From: Alphaproteobacteria bacterium
GTDB lineage: Bacteria > Pseudomonadota > Alphaproteobacteria > JABAAW01
Reading direction: 5' to 3'
NCBI GenBank assembly: GCA_014238625.1
Contig: JABAAS010000002.1
Location: 1-29,416 of the forward strand
DNA length: 29,416 bases
Made by a program: the position numbers and the translations under genes. A model generated the notes under the pieces. It did not search any database. It was not told the origin of the DNA and saw only the letters and a list, made by a program, of their open reading frames with translations. This document shows positions 7,430 through 16,100 of this stretch, piece after piece (position 1 is the first letter of the stretch; every line of letters starts with the position of its first letter).

Positions 7430-10400
7430 TTAAGGGATGACGCTGTTAGATACTAGTATGTCTGTGCCACCATCAGAAGTGTTGTAGTAGATACTGAATC
7501 CGCCATCATGCCTGCCGTAGTAGTTAGTGACTATTACCTGCTGCGAAATACCGCTAACCGTCAAATCTATATGTAAATCACGGTCAACTCTGGTAAAGTC
7601 GCTCGACCTTAGGGCTTGGTAGTTGCCACTAGCACTAGAGCGGAAATAAATGCTTTCGTGGCCGCGGAAATCATCAATAGTATCGTTACCATCTCCAACT
7701 GAAAAATAGTACTTGTCATTGCCCCAACTGCCTCTAAGAGTGTCATCGCCAGTGCCACCTATAAGCGTGTCATTGTCCCAACTGCCATCAAGAGTGTCAT
7801 TACCAGCGCCACCTATAAGCGTGTCATTTTCCCTACCGCCATCAAGAGTGTCATCGCCAATGCCACCTATAAGCGTGTCATTGTCCGAACCGCCGTAAAT
7901 AGTGTCATCCCCTGCTCCGCCGTGCATTATGTCATCGCCTGCTCCACCTATGAGAGTATCATCGCCTGCTCCGCCGATGCCAACTATACCATAGTCTCCA
8001 TCAACAGCCTGATTGTAGTTTATCACAAAGCGACTAGGATCGTTATAGTAATCCGTAATAGTAACTTTTTGCGATACGCCATCAATGTTTAAACTTATCT
8101 CTAAATCATTGCCGTGCTTGGCAAAGCTACTAGCTGAAAAATCACTCAAGGCGTAAACACCAGAGCTGCTAGAGTTAAAGTATATTATACCGCCATCCGT
8201 GTCCGTTATCCTATCCATACCATCACCGACAATGAAATGGTATTCGTCGGTGCTAGAATCTCCGCCCATAAGCATATCATCGCCCGCGCCGCCATGTAGC
8301 TCATCATCGCCACCTTTGCCGTAGAGATGGTCTGCGCCAGCCAAGCCCATTATAATATCCGCACCACTCGTTCCAGCAAGAAGACTATCATCGCCAGTAG
8401 TGCCAGTAACACTAGCTCCAGTAAAGGTAGAAACAGTAACGGGTGTCCTTGTTAGAGACACCATAACTTCCGTATAGCCACCACCATTATCTAAGTGTTT
8501 TATGGTGAACTTGTCGGGGATAAGGAAGTAGTCGGTAATAGTGAAATCTTGCGTACCCCTAGAGGTAGACAACTGAAACTGTAAGTCATCACCGTCCCTA
8601 ATAAAAACAGTAGCGCTAAAAGCAGAAGCATAGGATTGGCCATATGAACCATCTCGGAAGTACAGTTCGCCACCGTCCGTATCACTAATCATATATGTGC
8701 CTCCACCACCAGAAAAATAGTACTTGTCATCACCTATGCCTCCATCAAGAAATTTGGTGACAGACACATCGTAAAGGTGAGAATAACGAGATCTGCCATA
8801 AAGAGCATCATCACCAGCTCCACCGTAAAGATTATCGTTGCCAATCCCAGCGAAAAGAGCATCATCGCCTGCTCCGCCGTAAAGATTGTCGTCGCCAGCT
8901 CCTCCCTCAATTTCGTCATCGCCACCTTCCCCGAAAAGATCGTCATTACCAGCTGCACCGTCAGGTTCCTCATCCCCGTAAAGATGATCGTCACCGTCTC
9001 CACCGTAGAGATGGTCATCTCCCTCTTCACCATGAAGGTAGTCATCGCCACCTGCTCCGTAGAGATGATCATTCCCTATCAAACCGTACACTACATCCGA
9101 TATGTTAGTACCAGTAAGCGTGTCCGCGTTAGAAGTACCGGTAATGTCGGTTAGTAAGGGAACCGTAACCGCTCTATATTCTCCACCCGAATAGCTGTTG
9201 TAGTAGATGCTAAAGCTGTTTGGATCGCTGTAATAGTTATCGATAGTAACTCGTTGCTCTATACCGCCTACCGTCGCATATATCTGTAAGTTTTGGTATA
9301 CCTTAGCAAAGGCGAACGCTGATAGTCCTTGATAGTTGCCACTGCTACTAGAGCTGAAATAAACACTGTTGCTACCATAGTTGTCCCTAATGGTGTCTAT
9401 TCCATCGCCTACATAAAAATAGTACTCTTCGTCACCGTATCTGTCAGAGAGATAGTCGTCGCCTTTTCCTCCATAGTATTGATCATTGCCTCTTCCTCCT
9501 CCACCATCTCCGTATATTCGGTCGTTGCCAGCTCCGCCGTGAAGTTCGTCGTGTCCACCACTACCGCCGCCGCCTGCATCACCATGTATTATATCGTCAC
9601 CAGCGCCACCATAAATCACGTCCGCACCCGCACCAGCGCCACCATCGCCAGAAAGAGAGTCATCGCCAGCTCCACCATAAATATAGTCGTTGCCTGAACC
9701 ACCAGATAGACGATCCCTATTTGCCCCACCGATAAGACCAGAAGTTACAGGAGCCTCGTAGAGCGGAACAATAGAAGCATCTATACTATGGACTATGCCA
9801 GACGAATCCTCGTAGTAAAACCTGTAGGTCGCAGAATTGCTCGATTCGTAATAGTCCTCAATTGTGATTTTTTGTTCAGCCTCGCCTACTTGTATAGTTA
9901 TAACTAGGTCATATCGACTGAGTGCGAAGTTGTCCGCTGTTAGAGCTTGATAGTCGCCGCTAGCGCTAGAGCGGAAGTAAATGTTGTTGCTACCGATCAC
10001 ATCAATAATTCTGTCACTTCCGCCGTAATTATTAATGTCTTCGACATTAAAAATGTAGTCGTCATCACCCGCCCCGCCGTAAAGAATATCGTTGCCCGCT
10101 CCTCCCTGAAGGACATCGTCACCTGCCAAGCCCGCAATGTCGTCAACATCGCTAGTGCCAATCAAGGCATTCGATCCAGAATCATCGCCAGATGTACCAG
10201 TGACAAAGTTTTTTAGAGGAACAACTTTATAATCACCGCCCAATTCCTCGTTGTAGAAAAATGTAAAAAGATTAGGGTTGCTGAAGTAATCGGTGATCGT
10301 TACTTGGTGGCGATCCCCAAACGCATACGAGTCTATCTCTAAGTCATTGCCGTTGCGGGAAAAAGAGCCAGAATAAAAATCGCGCGATGAATAGCTACCA

Positions 10401-12316
10401 AAAAGCTTAGATTCGAAGTATATCGAACCTCCATCAGAGTCGATTATGGTGTCTTCGCTTCCGTATCGGTCATAGTAGTAATTAGTATCGGGGCTGAAGT
10501 AGTACGCGTCATGCCCTGCCCCTCCCATAAGAATATCGTTACCATCTCCGCCACGTATTACATCGTTACCGCTTGTGCCAGTAATAGTCTCATCGCTAGC
10601 AGTACCGATGATAAAATCAGGAGCTGAAACAGTCGTATAAGCTCCGCCAGATACTGTGTTGTAGCCGATGCTAAAAGCACCCGGATTGTCGTAGTAGTCG
10701 ATAATCGTCACTCTTTGTCTAGTGCCGCCAACATCTAAGTTTATCTCTAGGTTATCCCCCTTCTTATTAAAGCTAGAAGCATAAAAATCACTGGCAACAT
10801 AGTGGCCAGTGCTACCAGAATTGAAATAAATCTCTCCTCCATCATCGCTGAGCCAATCCATGCCATCGCCCACCGAAAAGTGGTATACATCATCACCAGA
10901 GCCACCAGCCAAAGTGTCTGAACCCTTGCCTCCCCAGAGGCTGTTCGCACCACCATCGCCAATAATGAAGTCTTGGTAGGCAGAGCCTAGTACGTTTTCG
11001 ATCAAAACATAGCTGTCACCATAAGCATCACCTGCGTTCTGGGAAGAGGCTAAAAGGTTAACCCTAACAGGTATATCAGAACTCCCATAGCTCGCTGTGT
11101 CTATACCATTGCCACCGTTCAGCACATCCTCGCCTGCTCCGCCCTCGAGAATATCATCGCCTGCTCCGCCCTCGAGAATATCATCGCCTGCTCCGCCCTC
11201 GAGAATATCATCGCCATCCAAACCCAGTAGCCAATCTCTACCAACCTCACCCATCATATCATCAGCATCGCCAGGTATTCCGAAGCTTAGCTTGCCGAGA
11301 AGTTCGTCATTCGTACCAAAATGTATGCTATAGCGACCATCCGAATAGTAAAATTTTGGTATAGTAACGCTACCCTCAGCAGTCGAAATGAAGGTTTCTC
11401 CGTTATTGTTAAGTGAAATAGAAAAATCCTCTAAACCACCAGCTACCTTAAAAAACAACTTCTCAGCACCACTCGTGTCCTCGATATCGTCATGCCCAAA
11501 ATTTTGTTGGAAGATATAAGTATCATCGCCAGCTCCGCCCTTGAGGATATCGTCCCCCTCGCCACCATCAAGCGTGTCATTCGATGAATCCCCACTAAGA
11601 GTATCGCTACCGCCAGTGCTCGTGCCAGAGACTGCATTTTGAGAGGAAAACCCATTTTGGGCACTCTCGGAGATAGTATCCTCGTTTGAATCCCCGTATA
11701 TAATATCGTCTCCCCTACCGCCGAATAATGTATCGTTGCCAGCCTCGCCATAGAGAATATCATCGTCATCTCCGCCATCGATACGATCAGCACCATCTCC
11801 GCCGTAAATAACATCGCTACCAGCTCCGCCAGATAGAAAATCACTACCCAAGCCACCAACAATCGTATCGTCAGTAGAATCTCCTTCTCGCATAATAGGT
11901 AGCAAATCTAAAGATAGCTCGGAGAAAGAACCTCCCTTAGAGGTATTGTAAAAAATCGTGAAACTCGACGAGCCTCGATAGTAATCGCTAATCGTTACTC
12001 GCTGCGAATACTCGCCAACAGTCAAGCTGATAACCAAATCGTAACCACTTATCGAAAAGGCAGAGCTCAATATCTCCGCATGGTTGCCCAGATTACCAGA
12101 TACAAATTGCAGGCTGTTCGATCCCTCCAAGTCTGTGATTACATCATCGCCATCATTGACATTAAATCTATAGGTATCGTCGCCCGCACCCCCCATCAAA
12201 ATGTCGTCGCCTCCAAGACCATATAGAAAATCGTCGCCTGATAGTGCTAATATCCTATCGTCCGCACTACCGCCTTGCAGATACTCTGCTACCTCTGTGC
12301 CAGTGATCTCCGCCAT
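7430..12316 (-). CDS. RTX calcium-binding repeat protein 2 (1628 residues)
   Basis: The start is ATG 12316 (MAEITGTEV), seven bases after a perfect GGGAGGT (12324-12330); an upstream in-frame ATG at 12379 lacks such a site. There is no N-terminal signal. The protein alternates RTX nonapeptide blocks (GGAGDDILxGG) with nine copies of a beta-rich module of about 85 residues. Each module runs as YxFxVGDGxDxIxDxxG, IYFxSSxSGxY, DLxIxLxVGGxxQxVTIxDYY and FxIYYN. The second half matches the haemolysin-type calcium-binding-related (HCBP-related) domain found in RTX proteins. The chain ends YYNTSDGGTDILVSNSVIP, a plausible uncleaved type I secretion tail. It is probably exported and calcium-folded. 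No catalytic domain is recognised, so a structural or adhesive role is a guess. Confidence 0.9.
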   Translation of the reverse strand: MAEITGTEVAEYLQGGSADDRILALSGDDFLYGLGGDDILMGGAGDDTYRFNVNDGDDVITDLEGSNSLQFVSGNLGNHAEILSSAFSISGYDLVISLTVGEYSQRVTISDYYRGSSSFTIFYNTSKGGSFSELSLDLLPIMREGDSTDDTIVGGLGSDFLSGGAGSDVIYGGDGADRIDGGDDDDILYGEAGNDTLFGGRGDDIIYGDSNEDTISESAQNGFSSQNAVSGTSTGGSDTLSGDSSNDTLDGGEGDDILKGGAGDDTYIFQQNFGHDDIEDTSGAEKLFFKVAGGLEDFSISLNNNGETFISTAEGSVTIPKFYYSDGRYSIHFGTNDELLGKLSFGIPGDADDMMGEVGRDWLLGLDGDDILEGGAGDDILEGGAGDDILEGGAGEDVLNGGNGIDTASYGSSDIPVRVNLLASSQNAGDAYGDSYVLIENVLGSAYQDFIIGDGGANSLWGGKGSDTLAGGSGDDVYHFSVGDGMDWLSDDGGEIYFNSGSTGHYVASDFYASSFNKKGDNLEINLDVGGTRQRVTIIDYYDNPGAFSIGYNTVSGGAYTTVSAPDFIIGTASDETITGTSGNDVIRGGDGNDILMGGAGHDAYYFSPDTNYYYDRYGSEDTIIDSDGGSIYFESKLFGSYSSRDFYSGSFSRNGNDLEIDSYAFGDRHQVTITDYFSNPNLFTFFYNEELGGDYKVVPLKNFVTGTSGDDSGSNALIGTSDVDDIAGLAGDDVLQGGAGNDILYGGAGDDDYIFNVEDINNYGGSDRIIDVIGSNNIYFRSSASGDYQALTADNFALSRYDLVITIQVGEAEQKITIEDYYESSNSATYRFYYEDSSGIVHSIDASIVPLYEAPVTSGLIGGANRDRLSGGSGNDYIYGGAGDDSLSGDGGAGAGADVIYGGAGDDIIHGDAGGGGSGGHDELHGGAGNDRIYGDGGGGRGNDQYYGGKGDDYLSDRYGDEEYYFYVGDGIDTIRDNYGSNSVYFSSSSSGNYQGLSAFAFAKVYQNLQIYATVGGIEQRVTIDNYYSDPNSFSIYYNSYSGGEYRAVTVPLLTDITGTSNADTLTGTNISDVVYGLIGNDHLYGAGGDDYLHGEEGDDHLYGGDGDDHLYGDEEPDGAAGNDDLFGEGGDDEIEGGAGDDNLYGGAGDDALFAGIGNDNLYGGAGDDALYGRSRYSHLYDVSVTKFLDGGIGDDKYYFSGGGGTYMISDTDGGELYFRDGSYGQSYASAFSATVFIRDGDDLQFQLSTSRGTQDFTITDYFLIPDKFTIKHLDNGGGYTEVMVSLTRTPVTVSTFTGASVTGTTGDDSLLAGTSGADIIMGLAGADHLYGKGGDDELHGGAGDDMLMGGDSSTDEYHFIVGDGMDRITDTDGGIIYFNSSSSGVYALSDFSASSFAKHGNDLEISLNIDGVSQKVTITDYYNDPSRFVINYNQAVDGDYGIVGIGGAGDDTLIGGAGDDIMHGGAGDDTIYGGSDNDTLIGGIGDDTLDGGRENDTLIGGAGNDTLDGSWDNDTLIGGTGDDTLRGSWGNDKYYFSVGDGNDTIDDFRGHESIYFRSSASGNYQALRSSDFTRVDRDLHIDLTVSGISQQVIVTNYYGRHDGGFSIYYNTSDGGTDILVSNSVIP
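11134..11214 (-). repeat. Three perfect 27-bp tandem repeats in RTX gene 2
   Basis: Three identical 27-bp units (11134-11160, 11161-11187, 11188-11214) encode three identical nonapeptides (LEGGAGDDI in one register). Exact identity at the DNA level, including wobble bases, points to very recent slippage or recombination, unlike the diverged nonapeptides on either side. Confidence 0.9.
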
Positions 12317-12807
12317 CGTTTCTACCTCCCAATAATTGTCAACGCAAATATTGGTAGAACAATTCGTAATAAAAAGCAACTATTATTAAAAAATAGAAAA
12401 AAGCCCAAAGCAACAGAAGAGAGCAACGCACTCAATACTCGCGTCCTCCTGTAGATTATTTTCTAATCCTTATCTGTTTTCTCTAAAGTTGCTCTGTTTT
12501 TTCTAATCCTTAACTGCGCATCACACATTGCCTATCGTTGTCATGTCTATACTCCTATCTAAAGAATGTTGCGTCCACTGTAATGTCGATTGTTGTAAAA
12601 ACAAGCATAAAACATGCTCTCCGAGCGAGCAACTAAAGAGGTAAAGGTCTAATTCATAAACGCATCTATCTACCTGTCTCCCACTTCAACAGGCTTCATC
12701 GCTACCCGAAGGCAGGGGGAAGTTCATACAAAAGATAAAGTGGTTGGATAAACTATCGGCAAAATGATATAAAGGCTTGAAAAATAAGCACTTTCTTTGT
12801 AAATTTA
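12317..12807. other. Long upstream region of RTX gene 2
   Basis: About 490 bp without a supportable gene, AT-rich with short ordinary stretches. An 18-bp direct repeat, TTTTCTAATCCTTA(T/A)CTG, occurs at 12459-12476 and 12499-12516, 40 bp apart. It could be a regulator site pair for RTX2. No promoter could be assigned with confidence. Confidence 0.45.
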
Positions 12808-12947
12808 TGCAATGCTTATTGTCAGCTTTGCGAATTTATGCAATGTTTAGTGTCAAAAAAACTAAAAAAAAGACCTTAAAATCGCTAATTTGCAAAGATT
12901 AATGTCACAAAAGGCTCGGTTTGTGCAATCTTCAGTGTCATTTTACA
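12808..12947 (+). repeat. Four-copy 24-bp repeat array B
   Basis: Sites start at 12808, 12839, 12891 and 12924, same orientation as array A, with spacings 31, 52 and 33 bp. Copies read TGCAATG(C/T)TTAxTGTCA for the first two, TGCAAAGATTAATGTCA for the third, and TGCAATCTTCAGTGTCA then TTTTACA for the last. The non-repeat sequence between copies also resembles array A (an A-run, then GACC/GCCC, then TCGCTAAT/TAGCCCAA). Array B carries an 11-bp insertion, almost one helical turn, between copies 2 and 3. This makes A and B homologous over about 130 bp. Confidence 0.65.
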
Positions 12948-13020
12948 GTAGAGTAGGTGTTTAAATTAATTAATAAAATACTACGTGTATGATGCGTAGT
13001 TAAAAACTTAGTCTAAATAC

Positions 13021-13073
13021 AAAAAACACGAGCGCGAAAAAGAAGAATTACGCTCGCTCGCTCGCTCGCTCGT
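13021..13073 (-). terminator. Possible intrinsic terminator of RTX gene 3
   Basis: On the minus strand ACGAGCG (13073-13067) can pair with CGCTCGT (13034-13028), and the transcript then reads GUUUUUU (13027-13021). The loop is about 32 bases and partly made of the CGCT tandem repeat, which offers alternative pairings. It is 120 bp past the RTX3 stop. Confidence 0.35.
13051..13072. repeat. (CGCT)5 tetranucleotide tract
   Basis: Five perfect CGCT units plus CG. Tetranucleotide repeats are a typical slippage substrate. It is intergenic, so changes in copy number would not shift any reading frame. Confidence 0.85.
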
Positions 13074-13098
13074 AGCGCGCTTTCGAAGAAAAACCGCG

Positions 13099-13112
13099 CC
13101 CCCCCCCCCCCC
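13099..13112. repeat. Homopolymer run of 14 C
   Basis: Fourteen consecutive C on the plus strand (G on the transcribed minus strand), between the RTX3 stop and array B. Such tracts slip readily in replication and in sequencing, so the exact length is uncertain. Confidence 0.85.
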
Positions 13113-13194
13113 ATCCGCAAGACCGCATCTCGCGTTCTAACATCAACAAAGCATGTGCTTTCTTGAACTGACCGTCTTCAAAAGAGGCTCAAAC

Positions 13195-16100
13195 TCAAGT
13201 CAAGGTGTGCCAAAAATCGTTTGCTATTTCGCTCAATTGCCCATCAACACCATATTCGATGTTGATCGTGAAGGCAGAAAAGCCCGTGCCCGTATTGGGA
13301 TCGGTGTCGTAAGCATCAAGGATGGTGATTTTGTCGGAGATCGCATCAGAGGCATCTTTGTCCAAAGTGATTTCAAGGTTGTCTCCAACCCTTGCAAAGT
13401 TTGCAGAGGACTCGGTGAAGTCGTCGTCGATGAAAGCATTACCGTAATTGGCGCTACGAAATCTCAAGGTCAGAGTGTCCCCAACATCATCAACGATGGT
13501 GTCCGCGCCGTCGCCAATGTCGATGATATAGGTGTCGCTACCCGCACCACCCTCAAGACGGTCGGCTCCTTCTTTGCCTAGAAGCTTGTTGTCGTTCCTG
13601 TCGCCCGTCAGCCAGTCGTCGTATTCTGATCCTTCTAGGTTCTCGATGTTCGCTAGAATGTCACCAACAGCACCGTTGGTGTTCGCGACAAAACCATGGC
13701 TACCGTCGAAATCCTGTTGACCCTCACCTTGCAACAAAAGGTTAACCCTTACACCTTCGTCAAGATCGAAATAGGCGGCCGTGTCCTCTCCCTGTCCGCC
13801 ATCAAAGACATCCGCACCAGCACCTCCGAAAATTCTGTCGTTGCCCGCCCCGCCGTAGAGTATGTCGTTGCCCGCCCCGCCGCTGATATAATCGTCGCCA
13901 GCTTCTCCATAGGCGGTATCCTCGCCTTCGTCGCCCCTAACGTTATCGTTACCATCCCCGCCGTAAAGATGATCGTTGCCCTCGCCGCCGTTAACAGAAT
14001 CTTGACCCGCACCACCCTCGATGCGATCATTACCCCCTCGTCCATACAAAACGTTCAACACTACGTGTTGATGTGAAGCAGGGTTGTAAAAGGGATCGTC
14101 AGGACCCCAAATCTTATCGTCGCCCGTAAGCCAGTCGTCGTGTGCCGAGCCCCAAATGGACGAGATCTCACTGAGAACATCACCAACCGCTTCGTTGCCG
14201 TTGGCGCTAAAACCATGCCTGCCATCAAAGTCCTGTTGACTTTGTCCATCTCCTTGCAACAAAAGGTTAACCCTCACTCCTAGAGCAGATTCATGATAGG
14301 TGGCAGTGTTGCCACCATCATCGCCTTCACCGCCATTCAGGATGTCCGCGCCCTCACGACCATTGAGGATATCGTAACCTTGGCCGCCGCGCAGAATGTT
14401 GTCAGCGCTGTTGCCATACAACTTGTCGCTACCGTGCGAGCCGATAAGGTTGTTGATACCCATAAGCTTGTCGCCGCTGCTCCAACCGCGAGCGATATCG
14501 GCAGGGTCTATACCAAGGTCGACGCCGACAGCGTAGCTCGATTCTGAATAGCTAACCCAATCTGCGCCCTCCGATCCAACGAAAGTATCAGCTCCTTTTG
14601 TTGCCAAGAACGGATTGCTCTCGCTACCTTCGCTACCTCGAGGAGGAAACACAAGCGGATCTACAGAGATTTCGGTGTCCACACCGTAGGTATCGCGCGT
14701 GGAGAAAATGTAGAGCGAGGAAGGGTAGTTCAAAAACTCTACGACATTCAGCGTGTGACCGTCCTTGCTGACCGTCAGAGTTACAAACAAGCTGTTTTCT
14801 TCGTCGTTACGCGAGAACGCATAGGTCGCACCTGCGTAGTCGTTGACATCACCTTGTAAGAAGACGATTTTGCCGCCGTTGTCGATGACAGTGTCTGTGC
14901 CGTCGTAGGCTTCGAAGACATAGGTGTCCGTACCCTCGTCGCCATAGAGGGTATCGGCACCCGTGCCGCCGTACAGGGTATCCGCGCCTCTGCCGCCGTA
15001 GAGGTAGTCTGCGCCTTCGCCGCCATGCAGGTTGTCGTCGTCCCACCCTGCTAAGATAAGGTCGTCTCCCTCGTCGCCGTAGAGCGCGTCCGAGCCTCTG
15101 CCGCCCAAAAGATCGTCGTCGCCAGCCCCGCCATTAAGGCGGTCGTCGCCTTCTCTGCCTTCAAGGAAGTTTTCTTTCTGATCGCCCCTCAGCCAGTCGC
15201 CGTAAGCCGATCCTCTGATATTTTCGATGTTCAGAAGCCTGTCGCCCACGGCATCGTTGTTGTTGGACGCGGCGCCGTCAAAGTCGATCTGTCCTGTTAC
15301 CCTTCCCAAGCTCACTCGGACGCCTTTCTCGCTATCGCTATAGGAGGCGAAGTCTGACGCTCCCTCTCCCCCGTCGAGGTAGTCTGCGCCAGCGCCGCCG
15401 TAGAGAAAGTCCCTGTCCGCGCCGCCGTGCAGAGCGTCGTCCCCAGCACCGCCGCGCAGGGTGTCTCTACCATCTCCGCCGAAAAGGCGGTCGTTGCCAT
15501 CTTCCCCATAGAGCCTATCGTTGCTCAGACCGCCCAGCAGAAAGTCGTTGCCGCCCTCACCGTGCAGCTGGTCGCTGTTGACCCCGCCCTCCAGACGATC
15601 ATCGCCGTCACCGCCGTAGAGGTAATCTTCACCTTCGCCGCCGCGCAGGGTGTTGGCTCCTCCGTCGCCTCTCAACCTGTCGTCAAGCCTCGAGCCGATG
15701 AGATTGCGAATACCCTCAAGCCTGTCACCATGAGCCCAGCCGCCGGAGACAGCAGCAGGGCTGCTGCCAAGATCGATGCTAACCTCTTCGTTCGAGCCGA
15801 CATAGCTCGCCCAATCCCTGCCTTCAGAGCCTGTGAAAGTGTCGCCAGAATCCGTCGCCAAAAACGGACTGCTTTCGCTACCCTCTTCACCTCCAGAGAG
15901 CAAAATAAACGAGTCCGTAGGGATTTCCTCGTAGTCGCCGCCGACAAGGCGCAGGTAGAAATTGAAGCCTGACAAAGGATCGTTTGTGAATTCGATCACA
16001 TTGAGCGTATCCCCATCGCGTCCGGTCACCGTCAGAGTTGCCACATCGAAGCTTCCTTCCCCACGATCAAGCGTGTAGGTAGCACCCGTATAGTCGTTGT

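Larger units (their letters stand above)
12948..13194. other. Low-complexity spacer between array B and RTX gene 3
   Basis: No gene is seen. The stretch holds an AT-rich part, an imperfect hairpin ACTACG/CGTAGT near 12980, a (CGCT)5 tract at 13051-13072, a run of 14 C at 13099-13112, and a palindrome AAAGCA-TG-TGCTTT at 13148-13161. It forms the region downstream of RTX3. Confidence 0.6.

Noticed and set aside
13148..13161. Palindrome as the RTX3 terminator
   Set aside because: The loop would be only two bases and no U-run follows.
15427..15972. Plus-strand 181-codon frame inside RTX3
   Set aside because: Lies fully within the RTX3 gene on the opposite strand, has no family motif or ribosome site, and reflects the repeat composition.
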